This document shows positions 22,254-30,116 of a DNA stretch of 47,211 bases, one piece after another. The notes under the pieces are model-generated. The model saw only the letters and a list, made by a program, of their open reading frames with translations, made no database searches and had not been told where the DNA came from. Origin of the DNA: Candidatus Kaiserbacteria bacterium RIFCSPHIGHO2_01_FULL_53_29 (GTDB lineage: Bacteria; Patescibacteriota; Minisyncoccia; Phycocordibacterales; UBA2100); assembly GCA_001781125.1 (NCBI GenBank), contig MFKT01000009.1, positions 79,629 through 126,839 of the forward strand. The letters are read 5' to 3'. Position 1 is the first letter of the stretch. Every line of letters begins with the position of its first letter. A program made the position numbers and the translations under genes.

Positions 22254-23122
22254 AGGTGATTTGCAGTATAGCGCGTCACGATGTATTCTCTCAGCGCTTC
22301 GCGCCAGTTCCGCAGGGGCGGGATTTTCGTGTTTACGAGGCTAATACTCGGACGCCCGCCCCCGGAGAAAATATCGCGACTTTCGGCAGGCACGACTCTC
22401 TCCGGCGAAATAGCGAGAGCGGATGCAATTTCGCGTGCGATATCAAAGCGCGAGGTTCTTCCGGGATCTTCATTGAGAAAATGGTACGCGCCACATGCGA
22501 TCTGCTTTTCGATACAGAGACTAACAACCGCGCCGGCAACTTCAGCTGCGCTGGTCGTATTGCCGGACTGGTCGATTGCCGCCTCATACTTCTCCCCGCG
22601 CAGAAGCATCTTCGCTACCTCGTCAACAAATGACTCTCGCGCTCTGCCGTACATCCACGAGGCGCGCCCGATCCAGAATGGAATACCTGTACCTCCGCAG
22701 TAGTGAACAATGAGTTCTTCAGCTACCGACTTCGTCTCACCATAGACATTGACGGGAGCATGGGCATCGTCTTCAGCTTTTGCGGTTAGAGAAGAGCCGA
22801 ACACATAACTTGTGCTCATGAAAAAATAAGACGACCGGATCTTATGCTTGGAGAGGATGCGCCCAATAGCTGCCGCGCCGAACGTATTCACCTGCCATCC
22901 CGGCAAGGGATCCTTTTCAAGTTCATCGATATTCCTTCGCGCCGCAAGATTAATTACATCAGTAGGCATCTCTCCCTTAAGGATGCTCTCAAGAGCTTGA
23001 TAGTCAGTGATATCAAGCTGTGCAGACGTCGGGGCAATGAGTACGTATCTCCGCTCATCGAGCAGTCGCGAGATCTCTTTTCCGAGTAGCCCATGCCCGC
23101 CAAGAAGAAGAATCTTTTTCAT
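22250..23122 (-). CDS. RmlD-like NAD(P)-dependent sugar reductase
   Basis: 290 residues from ATG at 23122 (MKKILLLGGHGLLGKEISRL). The frame opens two codons earlier, but the MKKILLLG start is standard for RmlD. It resembles dTDP-4-dehydrorhamnose reductase: QLDITDYQALESIL, VINLAARRNIDELEKDP, STSYVFGS, the catalytic VYGETKSVAEELI (Tyr and Lys) and GRASWMYG. It would reduce a 4-keto-6-deoxy sugar nucleotide, either dTDP-linked from RmlB or GDP-linked from Gmd; the sequence alone does not decide. No RmlC epimerase is present between these genes, so plain dTDP-rhamnose synthesis is incomplete here. Confidence 0.85.
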   Translation of the reverse strand: MKKILLLGGHGLLGKEISRLLDERRYVLIAPTSAQLDITDYQALESILKGEMPTDVINLAARRNIDELEKDPLPGWQVNTFGAAAIGRILSKHKIRSSYFFMSTSYVFGSSLTAKAEDDAHAPVNVYGETKSVAEELIVHYCGGTGIPFWIGRASWMYGRARESFVDEVAKMLLRGEKYEAAIDQSGNTTSAAEVAGAVVSLCIEKQIACGAYHFLNEDPGRTSRFDIAREIASALAISPERVVPAESRDIFSGGGRPSISLVNTKIPPLRNWREALREYIVTRYTANHL

Positions 23123-23153
23123 AATCAAGACAATGAAGGAAAGTCCGGGCTCG

Positions 23154-23771
23154 CTACTGCCTTGTCAACTTAATATACAGCATGTCCTGTAACTTGATAA
23201 TGTGGTCGGGACTCGGGAATATTCTTTTCTCGACTACAGAGTACGGCGCAAACATCGTGTCGTACTGTTTTTCGGTCCGCATGTGTTTCCCCTGATCGTT
23301 ATTCATAATGAGGCGGGTAAGAAAACGGTCCTTCCCTGGCTGCTTAATGACGTCGAAAAAGTGTAACTGCCCACCTGTGCGCAGTGTCAACAGGAGTGCG
23401 TTAAGAATTTTCGGAATTTCTTCATCGGTGAGATGGTGCCCCGTGCACGCGAAGAGGACATGATCAAAATAATTATTTTTGTAAGGCTGTTTCAATATAT
23501 CCAGTGACTCAAAGGAGATATTCGGCGCACCTTCCCACTTTTTTTTTGCAGCCTCAATCGCGACGGAGTCTACGTCAACGCCGTAATATTCAAAATGGAG
23601 GAAAGCTTCGGTATTATTGCCCATTGAACACCCAAAATCCAAGAGCTTGCCCCTGCTCTTAAAAACAGAAGGATAGATGCTATTTTTCCATTGATTTGCA
23701 CCGACAACATTTTGGAATGTGTTCCAGATCATCGGGACATTGATAAACCATTTCGCGGATCGCTTTAGCAT
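23154..23771 (-). CDS. class I SAM methyltransferase
   Basis: 205 residues. It contains a Rossmann methyltransferase core: motif I GKLLDFGCSMGNNTEAF, acidic loop EYYGVDVDSVAIEAAKKKW, then YFDHVLFACTGHHLTDEEIP and LRTGGQLHFFDVIKQPGKDR. The N-terminal 35 residues (SAKWFINVPMIWNTFQNVVG) are a helix that may contact the membrane or substrate. It sits between rmlB (5 bp away) and the RmlD-like gene, which suggests a sugar O-methyltransferase in the same glycan, though a lipid or quinone substrate cannot be excluded. Confidence 0.8.
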   Translation of the reverse strand: MLKRSAKWFINVPMIWNTFQNVVGANQWKNSIYPSVFKSRGKLLDFGCSMGNNTEAFLHFEYYGVDVDSVAIEAAKKKWEGAPNISFESLDILKQPYKNNYFDHVLFACTGHHLTDEEIPKILNALLLTLRTGGQLHFFDVIKQPGKDRFLTRLIMNNDQGKHMRTEKQYDTMFAPYSVVEKRIFPSPDHIIKLQDMLYIKLTRQ

Positions 23772-23776
23772 AGGGA

Positions 23777-24727
23777 TTAGCGTTTAAGATACTGCGCGAT
23801 TGTTTTCAGCAATCCCTTATCAAAGGTAACCTTCGGATGCCATCCCAATTTCCTGGCCTTTGCAGAGTTAAGAGCATAGCGCAGGTCGTGGCCGGGCCGA
23901 TCTTTCACGCGTGCAACACGCGCCTGTCTGTTGCCGATAAGAGCAAGGAGTTTTTTTGCCACATCAATATTCCGCATTTCATTTCCGCCGCCCAGGTTAT
24001 AAACCTCGCCCGATTTTCCCTTATGAAATACCCGGTCTATCCCCTCGACATTGTCACCGACGTATATCCAGTCGCGCACGTGTATCCCGCTTCCGTAGAG
24101 CGGGGCCCTTCTCCCACCCTTGAATGCATGTATGAAAAGAGGGATCAGTTTTTCTTTGTGCTGACCCGAACCATAATTATTTGATGAGCGCGTAATTACT
24201 GTGTTGAGGCCGTGGGTATTGTGATACGAAAGGACAAAACAGTCGGCGGCAGCCTTTGACGCGCTATATGGATTCGACGGCCGAAGCGGCGCATCCTCGG
24301 AAACCGGCTTTGCCTTCAATGAAAGTGATCCGTACACCTCGTCTGTTGAAATATGATGGAAGCGCTTGATCCGGTAGGTACGTGCGAGATCAAGGAGGTT
24401 CAACGTGCCGAGAACGTTTGTCTCCACAAACACGTGCGGACTCGCGATTGCATTATCGACATGACTCTCTGCTGCAAAATGGATAACGTGTGTGGGTCGA
24501 TACTTTTCAAATACTCCGCGCAGTCTTTTTTGATCCCGAATATCCGCCTTCACAAAAACATAATTCTTTTCTCCCTCTATTTTGAGATTCTTCCGATCGG
24601 CGGCGTAGGTAAGCGCATCCAAATTAATAAAGCGATAGCGAGGATATAGCAGCACCATTGTATTGAGGTACGCGCCACCGATGAAACCCGCCCCCCCTGT
24701 AACGAGTATTATTTTTTTGTAGCGCAT
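23777..24727 (-). CDS. rmlB: dTDP-glucose 4,6-dehydratase
   Basis: 316 residues from ATG at 24727 (MRYKKIILVTGGAGFIGGAY). The longer frame is rejected because it would run back into rmlA. It converts dTDP-glucose to dTDP-4-keto-6-deoxyglucose with NAD. Diagnostic parts are TGGAGFIGG, THVIHFAAESHVDNAI, the STDEVYGSL catalytic segment (Thr-Asp-Glu), NPYSASKAAADCFVLSYH (YxxxK), RSSNNYGSGQHKEKLIPLFI and RDWIYVGDNVEGI. It starts one base after the rmlA stop (TAACATG), so the pair works as one unit. Confidence 0.95.
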   Translation of the reverse strand: MRYKKIILVTGGAGFIGGAYLNTMVLLYPRYRFINLDALTYAADRKNLKIEGEKNYVFVKADIRDQKRLRGVFEKYRPTHVIHFAAESHVDNAIASPHVFVETNVLGTLNLLDLARTYRIKRFHHISTDEVYGSLSLKAKPVSEDAPLRPSNPYSASKAAADCFVLSYHNTHGLNTVITRSSNNYGSGQHKEKLIPLFIHAFKGGRRAPLYGSGIHVRDWIYVGDNVEGIDRVFHKGKSGEVYNLGGGNEMRNIDVAKKLLALIGNRQARVARVKDRPGHDLRYALNSAKARKLGWHPKVTFDKGLLKTIAQYLKR

Positions 24728-24728
24728 G

Positions 24729-25463
24729 TTATTTCCTGCGGCGCTTCGACTTTGCATATACCGCCGCATCGTGGAGGCTTTCGATAGTCCCTATGTCGAA
24801 CCAGGGCTTTTTCAGAACGACCGCCTTCAAATTTCCCTCTTCTATATACTTGTTGTTGATGTAGGTTATCTCGTACTCCCCTCGATCCGACTTCGGCTGG
24901 TCTATCATCTTGTCGAACACCGTATTGTCGAAGATATACAGCCCGACGACCGCGAGATCCGAACTCGCTTTCGCCGGTTTTTCGTCGATAGCGGTCACAT
25001 TCCCTTTCTTGTCCACGCGCGCGATGCCAAAGCGCCACGTATCTTTGACCTTCTTGAGGAATACCTGCGCGCCGCCTTTAAAAGCCCGCACATGGGGCCC
25101 GATATCGTCCTCGATGATATTGTCGCCGAGATAGAGCACGCAGTCGTCATCATCGACATAATCTTTCGCGATATAGAGCCCGTAGGCAATGCCGTTGGGC
25201 TCGTTCTGAATGCCGTAGACGATCTGTATTTGTTTGCCGTCAGAGCGGGAGAAATCTTGTCCGGAACCGAGAAGTTTTACGAACCCTTCGATATGGTCCG
25301 GCGACGTTACGACCATTATCTTGTAGATACCGGCCTTGACCAACTTTTCGATGGCGTGATAAATGACCGGTCTGTCATAGAGCGGCAGTAAATGCTTGTT
25401 CGTCGAAAGCGTGAGCGGACGCAATCGAGTACCCGTACCGCCGGCAAGTATGACTGCTTTCAT
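24729..25463 (-). CDS. rmlA: glucose-1-phosphate thymidylyltransferase (short form)
   Basis: 244 residues. It catalyses dTTP + glucose-1-P to dTDP-glucose, the first step of the dTDP-sugar path. The nucleotide loop is LAGGTGTRLRPLTLSTNKHL, the sugar/metal sites are YLGDNIIEDDIG and TAIDEKPAKASSDLAVVGLY, and the late block is RGEYEITYINNKYI, then KPWFDIGTIESLHDAAVY. It is shorter than the roughly 290-residue E. coli RmlA, lacking most of the C-terminal allosteric/dimer helices, as in several archaeal and CPR homologues. Followed directly by rmlB. Confidence 0.92.
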   Translation of the reverse strand: MKAVILAGGTGTRLRPLTLSTNKHLLPLYDRPVIYHAIEKLVKAGIYKIMVVTSPDHIEGFVKLLGSGQDFSRSDGKQIQIVYGIQNEPNGIAYGLYIAKDYVDDDDCVLYLGDNIIEDDIGPHVRAFKGGAQVFLKKVKDTWRFGIARVDKKGNVTAIDEKPAKASSDLAVVGLYIFDNTVFDKMIDQPKSDRGEYEITYINNKYIEEGNLKAVVLKKPWFDIGTIESLHDAAVYAKSKRRRK

Positions 25464-25520
25464 AGAGTCGCGTCATTGTAGAGTCATCGTGAACTGAGCG
25501 CAAATAGAGAAGCGGGGCCC

Positions 25521-26447
25521 TCAACGTCCGAGTTTCATTTGAATACGAGCAGCGATTTTGGTCGCCTCAAGCCCTGCTTTACGCAAGAGATACTCACGGT
25601 CTCCGACATCTTTCAAAAAACGGTCGGCGGGCAGACCAAACTTCTCAAAGTGTTTGCTGTTCAGACCTGTTTTGAGGACAATCTCTGCGACTGTTGAACC
25701 GAGGCCTCCAATCACACTATGCTCCTCTATCGTGAATACCGCTTTCTTCTTCGCTGCATGTTTTCGAATGATCCCTTCGTCAATGGGTTTAATAGTGGGC
25801 ATGCTTATAACGCACGCTTCAATTCCGCGGACGTAAAGGATCTCTGCTGTTTTCACTGCGAGATCCAGAACATTCCCTGTTGAGATAATCGTGATGTCTT
25901 TCCCCTCCCGAATACCATATCCCTTTCCCAGAGCAAAGCGGAAAAGCGGTTTCTCGAACGCGATATTGGGACTTTTGCCGAGCCGCATATAAAACGGGCC
26001 TTTCGCCCGCATCATGGTTTTCGTCGCCTCGCGCGCCTCCCACGAATATGCAGGTGCGAGAACGCGCATGTGCGGCAGAACGCGCATAATCGCGAAGTCT
26101 TCTATCGTGTGATGTGTTGTGCCGTGTGTTGCGTAATTGTAGCCGCCACCGGTCCCGATAATTTTCACATCCAGATTGTGGTAGCACACATCGTCGCGAA
26201 TGGCTTCATAGGGACGTAACGTAGCGAACGATGCAATCGAATAGCAGATGACTTTCTTGCCTTCGAGTGCCAGGCCCGCCGCCATGCTTACCATATGCTG
26301 CTCGGATACCCCGACGTTGATGAATCGGAGGGGAAACGCTTTCTCAATCGGCTCGAGCGCGTTCCAGCCGAGATCGGCCGTAAGAAAATAGACCGACGGG
26401 TCATTCTTCATCTCTACCAACATCTGCCGTACAAAATCGTTCCTCAT
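25521..26447 (-). CDS. transketolase-like, C-terminal subunit
   Basis: 308 residues from ATG at 26447 (MRNDFVRQMLVEMKNDPSVY). The start overlaps the stop of the N-terminal subunit as ATGA; the longer upstream frame is an Arg-rich shadow and is rejected. It contains the pyrimidine-binding and C-terminal domains: TADLGW, FINVGVSEQHMVSMAAGLAL with the cofactor-activating Glu, TGGGYNYATHGTTHHTIEDF and FTIEEHSVIGGLGSTVAEIV. With the preceding gene it makes a split thiamine-diphosphate enzyme that moves two-carbon units. Placement inside a nucleotide-sugar operon suggests a dedicated role in making an unusual sugar rather than, or besides, the pentose phosphate path. Confidence 0.9.
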   Translation of the reverse strand: MRNDFVRQMLVEMKNDPSVYFLTADLGWNALEPIEKAFPLRFINVGVSEQHMVSMAAGLALEGKKVICYSIASFATLRPYEAIRDDVCYHNLDVKIIGTGGGYNYATHGTTHHTIEDFAIMRVLPHMRVLAPAYSWEAREATKTMMRAKGPFYMRLGKSPNIAFEKPLFRFALGKGYGIREGKDITIISTGNVLDLAVKTAEILYVRGIEACVISMPTIKPIDEGIIRKHAAKKKAVFTIEEHSVIGGLGSTVAEIVLKTGLNSKHFEKFGLPADRFLKDVGDREYLLRKAGLEATKIAARIQMKLGR

Positions 26448-27265
26448 ATTTTTTTGCGCAGGGTGTCCACCGCCGCCGTATCCGGGACGTAGTAGTGCGC
26501 GCCTTGAGTGTGCTCTACCTCGGGAACACCCTTGCCAGCTACGGTGTCCGCAATGACGACAGCGGGGCCTATACGTCGCGCTTCGCGAAATGCGCGCTCT
26601 AGCGCCGGACAATCGTGTCCGTCTACGCGCAACACCTTCCAGCCGAAGGCGCTCCATTGTTTCGCAAGGTCGAGCGTTCTTTTTTGTCGAGCGAGCGGGT
26701 ATCCCTGAACTTTATTGTCATCCACGATAGCGATGATGTTGCGGAGCGCAACTCTCCCGATATATCGCGCCGCTTCCCAGACCGAGCCTTCATCGCATTC
26801 GCCATCGCCGATAAGCACATACAGCTTCGAGCGGGTCTTTTTCAACGATTCCGCCATACCGGCAGCAATAGAGAGACCGTGTCCGAGGGAACCGGTTGAT
26901 ACTTCGATACCGGGAACCGCGCCTTTGGAAGGATGCGCATGCAAACGGCCGCTGTTTGCACGATGGCCGAGCAAGACCTTCTGGGGGAAAAAGCCGCGGA
27001 GCGCGAGCGCGGCATAGAGACCCGCCGCCGCGTGTCCTTTGCTTAAAATAAATCGATCGCGTGATGGGTCATTCGGTCTCCTCGGATTGATGCGGAGAAT
27101 CCTGAAATACAGCGTAGCGAGAATGTCGCTCACAGACAGCGAAGAACCGGTTTCGCCGCATTTGGCCCGCGCGGACATTTCCATAACAAGAAGTCGTATC
27201 GCTTGTCCTAAGCGCTTGGAAGATTGCGCGCGGCCCTGAGCTCTTGATCTATTTTTTGTAGACAT
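26444..27265 (-). CDS. transketolase-like, N-terminal subunit
   Basis: 273 residues from ATG at 27265 (MSTKNRSRAQG); another ATG two codons upstream is possible. It overlaps the preceding epimerase gene by 17 bp. This is the thiamine-diphosphate-binding half: RDRFILSKGHAAAGLYAALA, STGSLGHGLSIAAGMAESLK, the metal/ThDP motif LIGDGECDEGSVWEAARYIG with IAIVDDNKVQGYPL, and VIADTVAGKGVPEVEHTQGAHY. The catalytic His of SKGHA is present. It pairs with the gene at 25521-26447. Split transketolases are common in archaea and CPR. Confidence 0.9.
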   Translation of the reverse strand: MSTKNRSRAQGRAQSSKRLGQAIRLLVMEMSARAKCGETGSSLSVSDILATLYFRILRINPRRPNDPSRDRFILSKGHAAAGLYAALALRGFFPQKVLLGHRANSGRLHAHPSKGAVPGIEVSTGSLGHGLSIAAGMAESLKKTRSKLYVLIGDGECDEGSVWEAARYIGRVALRNIIAIVDDNKVQGYPLARQKRTLDLAKQWSAFGWKVLRVDGHDCPALERAFREARRIGPAVVIADTVAGKGVPEVEHTQGAHYYVPDTAAVDTLRKKI

Positions 27266-28187
27266 GCGCATATGAAGAAAACCAAGTGACCGTCTCTCTC
27301 ATTCCATCCTCAAGGGAATATTTCGGAGTAAGCCCAAGCTTTGATCTCATCTTTGAGACATCCGCAACCCACATATTCGTATCAAACGCCTGTGTTTCGT
27401 ACACATCAACCTTCATCTTCGAACTGCTCCCCGTCTCTCTGACGACCGCTTCGTAAATATCCCGAAGTGTATGCTGGACGCCCGTACCTACGTTTATCAC
27501 CTCTCCTCCAAGTTCTGGCATATTGCCTGCTCGCTTGTATGCTTCCAGAACATCGGAGAGGTATATAAAATCACGTGCAATGTCTGGATGCGCAATCGGC
27601 ACATCGGATCCGGCGAGCGCATGCGCAATTGCGGTTGGCACCAAACGACTCGCTTCTTCGAATGGTCCGTAGACAGAGAAGAGTCGGAGGGTAATGACGG
27701 GAAGGCCTTCCATGCGCGCGAAGTGTTGGCACAGGTGTGTCTGCGCCGCTTTCCCTACCGCATAGTAACTATTCGGGGCTAGTATTTCGCCTTCCTCCAT
27801 CGGATGATCTTTGGTTCCGTATTCCGAAGAACTCCCGGTATTCACAACTATACCAACTCCCGCTTTCTTTGCGGCTAACAATACATGGAGCGTACCGTGC
27901 ACCGAGGTTTCAAGGATCTTTTCGGGGTCGCTCTGTTTTCGTGGGTACGCGCCGTATGAACCAAGATGGAAAACGACTGTCGGCTTTACCGAACTGATTA
28001 CCTCAAAGACATCTTTCTTATTGCATAGGTCGCCAATCCGAAGATCAAGCCGCGACTTGATTTCTTCAAGCCGCCAGAGATCTGAATCAGCACGCACGAG
28101 TCCGCTCACCTCCGCTCCGTCCTCAAGGAGCGTGCGTGCGAGCCCTGCACCGACGAAGCCGGCAATGCCAGTAATGAATACTTTCAT
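27249..28187 (-). CDS. NAD-dependent sugar epimerase/dehydratase
   Basis: 312 residues. It is an extended SDR with MKVFITGIAGFVGAGLARTL, VVFHLGSYGAYPRKQSDP, NTGSSSEYGTKDHPM, catalytic NSYYAVGKAAQTHL (Tyr, Lys) and LRLFSVYGPFEEASRLVPTA, plus RDFIYLSDVLEAYKRA. It is closest in feel to GalE/UDP-glucuronate-decarboxylase-like and CDP-sugar SDRs, but the exact substrate cannot be told. It is the first gene of the long leftward operon, with a good promoter just upstream (28200-28227) and an almost leaderless start. Confidence 0.85.
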   Translation of the reverse strand: MKVFITGIAGFVGAGLARTLLEDGAEVSGLVRADSDLWRLEEIKSRLDLRIGDLCNKKDVFEVISSVKPTVVFHLGSYGAYPRKQSDPEKILETSVHGTLHVLLAAKKAGVGIVVNTGSSSEYGTKDHPMEEGEILAPNSYYAVGKAAQTHLCQHFARMEGLPVITLRLFSVYGPFEEASRLVPTAIAHALAGSDVPIAHPDIARDFIYLSDVLEAYKRAGNMPELGGEVINVGTGVQHTLRDIYEAVVRETGSSSKMKVDVYETQAFDTNMWVADVSKMRSKLGLTPKYSLEDGMRETVTWFSSYAHVYKK

Positions 28188-28199
28188 AAACGCCCCATC

Positions 28200-28227
28200 A
28201 TGCTATCCTGCGGTTCATCGCTGTCAA
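28200..28227 (-). promoter_or_regulatory. leftward promoter of the glycan operon
   Basis: Minus-strand TTGACA at 28227-28222, a 16-base spacer, then TAGCAT at 28205-28200. The predicted start lies only about six bases before the ATG at 28187, giving a near-leaderless mRNA. It lies in the 54-bp divergent gap facing the plus-strand glycosyltransferase gene. Confidence 0.6.
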
Positions 28228-28241
28228 TTATACGGCACACT

Positions 28242-28925
28242 ATGGCCATGTCTCCCTCATTTACCATCATTTTGCCTTTTCTTCGGCAGACCGACCATAT
28301 GACAGACGTTGTCAATGACTTTAAGGAAAGATTGAGTGCCTCCGGCCTTTCTTACGAAATTATCATCGTCATGAATGGGATGTCGGAACTCGACAGGGAA
28401 AAGATCAGGACTGTGGAGGAATCACCGCGCATTCTCGAGTGCACATTGCGCGAAAGAGGATGGGGCCGCGCAGTTCTTGCTGGTATGCGCGAAGCACGCG
28501 GCGAGTACGTGTGTTATACGAACTCCGCACGGACAGGAAGTCATGAGCTTATCCGACTTCTTACGTATGCAGTTGTTTCTAAGGATACGATTGTAAAAGC
28601 GACTCGTGTTGAGAGAGAAACAAAAATGCGGAAATGGATTTCCATTGCGTATAATGTACTAAATCGTCTTGTACTTAAAACTCCCATATGGGATGTAAAT
28701 GCTACGCCGAAAATTATCCCGAAGAAAGTACTCGACCTGCTATCGCCTACTTCACTCGGCGATTCAATTGACGCCGAAATTATGTACAAGGCGTTCCGAA
28801 AAGGTATACCGATAGTCGAAATACCAATTCGACAGATTGAGCGCAAGAGCGGTAAGAGCACAACAAATTGGATGTCAGCCTTGAAAATGTTTATCGGCCT
28901 TCTCTACATTCGCAGGAATTTCTAA
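28242..28925 (+). CDS. GT2-like protein lacking the usual DxD
   Basis: 227 residues from ATG at 28242 (MAMSPSFTIILPFLRQTDHM); 28248 is an alternative. The fold signature is that of a family 2 glycosyltransferase: SFTIILPFLRQ, SYEIIIVMNGMSELD, RERGWGRAVLAGMREARGEY, then a C-terminal PIWDVNATPKIIPKKVLDLL and IVEIPIRQIERKSGKS. Where DPM1-type enzymes carry the metal-binding Asp-x-Asp after RGEY, this protein reads VCYTNSARTGSHEL, with no acidic pair. It may use another residue, act as a metal-independent transferase, or be inactive. First gene of a three-gene plus-strand unit, 4 bp before the next start. Confidence 0.78.
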   Translation: MAMSPSFTIILPFLRQTDHMTDVVNDFKERLSASGLSYEIIIVMNGMSELDREKIRTVEESPRILECTLRERGWGRAVLAGMREARGEYVCYTNSARTGSHELIRLLTYAVVSKDTIVKATRVERETKMRKWISIAYNVLNRLVLKTPIWDVNATPKIIPKKVLDLLSPTSLGDSIDAEIMYKAFRKGIPIVEIPIRQIERKSGKSTTNWMSALKMFIGLLYIRRNF

Positions 28926-28929
28926 GACT

Positions 28930-30096
28930 ATGAAAAAAGACGCGTATATGAAAAAGCTTTGGAGGAAGCACGGGGAAGTGCTTCGCGATCCACATGAGAT
29001 ATTCGCCGGGGCATTCAGTAGCTCGGGCATAAATAGAAGATCACTCGCGTTTACTGCAACCGCATCATTTTCAAAGATCGTAGAACGCCTCGGTATAACG
29101 CTTCTGGTAAGCCGCGAGTATGAAAACCTTCTTCTTGCGCTCTCTTTCAAACGCGGGAAAATCCTGCAATCTTTTTTTCATGTTCCCCACCCTTCGGGAA
29201 TTGCGGTCGACAAACACGGAAGCGTGTATGTGGCCACTACTCGGAATCCCAATCAAATTCTTGAATTCAGACCAACAAAAAATGCTCTGGAACGGTGGGG
29301 GATTCCGAGCTCTCCCGCAAGAATTCTTGTACCCTCGCGCTCAAAACATCTCGCGGGCGCATACTACCTGCACGATCTGGCGTTCATCGGAAATAAGCTG
29401 TGCGGAAATGCGGTAGGTATAAACTCCGTGGTAGAGATTGATATGAATAGGAGCGATTCGCCGCGATCCATCTGGTGGCCAAAATGCATTGAACGAAACG
29501 GGAAACCGCTCCAGGACGCGAATTATATTCAGCTCAATTCTATCGCCGCAGGAAAGACGCTCTCTGATTCTTTTTTTTCCGCCTCCGGCGACTGTATTCT
29601 TTCGACAAGGCCTGGGAATCCGGCATACTCAGTGGATGGAACCGGCGTGATTTTCTCAGGAAAAACGAGAACACGGTCGGCTTCGGGATTAACGCGCCCG
29701 CATTCGGCGCGGTTTCATGGCAAAAAACTCATTGTTGCCAACTCGGGCTACGGAGAGGTCGGAGTAATTGAGAACGGTGCATTTTCTCCGAGAATAAAAC
29801 TGCCGGGCTGGACGCGTGGCCTGTGCATTCTGAAAAATGTTCTTTTTGTGGGTGTGTCGCATATCTTGCCACGATTCTATGTATATGCCCCTGGTGTAGA
29901 TCCAAAAAAGACAATGTGCGGTATTTTTGCTATTTCCCTCTCAAACTGGAAAGTGCTCGGGTCAATAAAGTTCCCGTATGGCAATCAAATCTTCGCTATC
30001 GAGAGCATCTCCTCAAAAAAAGCCCTGGGCTTCCCGTATGTTGATACTAGAGATGGAGCTAGCGAACAAGCAACATTCTTGACGTTTCAGGTATAA
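28930..30096 (+). CDS. TIGR03032/DUF4915-like beta-propeller protein
   Basis: 388 residues from ATG at 28930 (MKKDAYMKKLWRKH); ATG 28948 is also possible. Visible family marks are VPHPSGIAVDKHGSVYVATT (propeller blade), YYLHDLAFIGNKLCGNAVGI, ANYIQLNSIAAGKTLSDSFF, TRPHSARFHGKKLIVANSGY, GEVGVIENG and LPGWTRGLCILKNVLFVGVS. These match the TIGR03032/DUF4915 pattern in order. Function is not established for the family. It is followed 20 bp later by a sulfotransferase, so I infer a link to sulfated glycan assembly. No signal peptide is seen, so it is probably cytoplasmic. Confidence 0.75.
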   Translation: MKKDAYMKKLWRKHGEVLRDPHEIFAGAFSSSGINRRSLAFTATASFSKIVERLGITLLVSREYENLLLALSFKRGKILQSFFHVPHPSGIAVDKHGSVYVATTRNPNQILEFRPTKNALERWGIPSSPARILVPSRSKHLAGAYYLHDLAFIGNKLCGNAVGINSVVEIDMNRSDSPRSIWWPKCIERNGKPLQDANYIQLNSIAAGKTLSDSFFSASGDCILSTRPGNPAYSVDGTGVIFSGKTRTRSASGLTRPHSARFHGKKLIVANSGYGEVGVIENGAFSPRIKLPGWTRGLCILKNVLFVGVSHILPRFYVYAPGVDPKKTMCGIFAISLSNWKVLGSIKFPYGNQIFAIESISSKKALGFPYVDTRDGASEQATFLTFQV

Positions 30097-30116
30097 GCCT
30101 ATACAGTCACGTATCA

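Noticed and set aside
25521..26657. Arg-rich 70-residue N-terminal extension of the transketolase C-terminal subunit.
   Set aside because: It overlaps the N-terminal subunit gene out of frame. The family start MRNDFVRQM with ATGA coupling at 26447 explains the locus.
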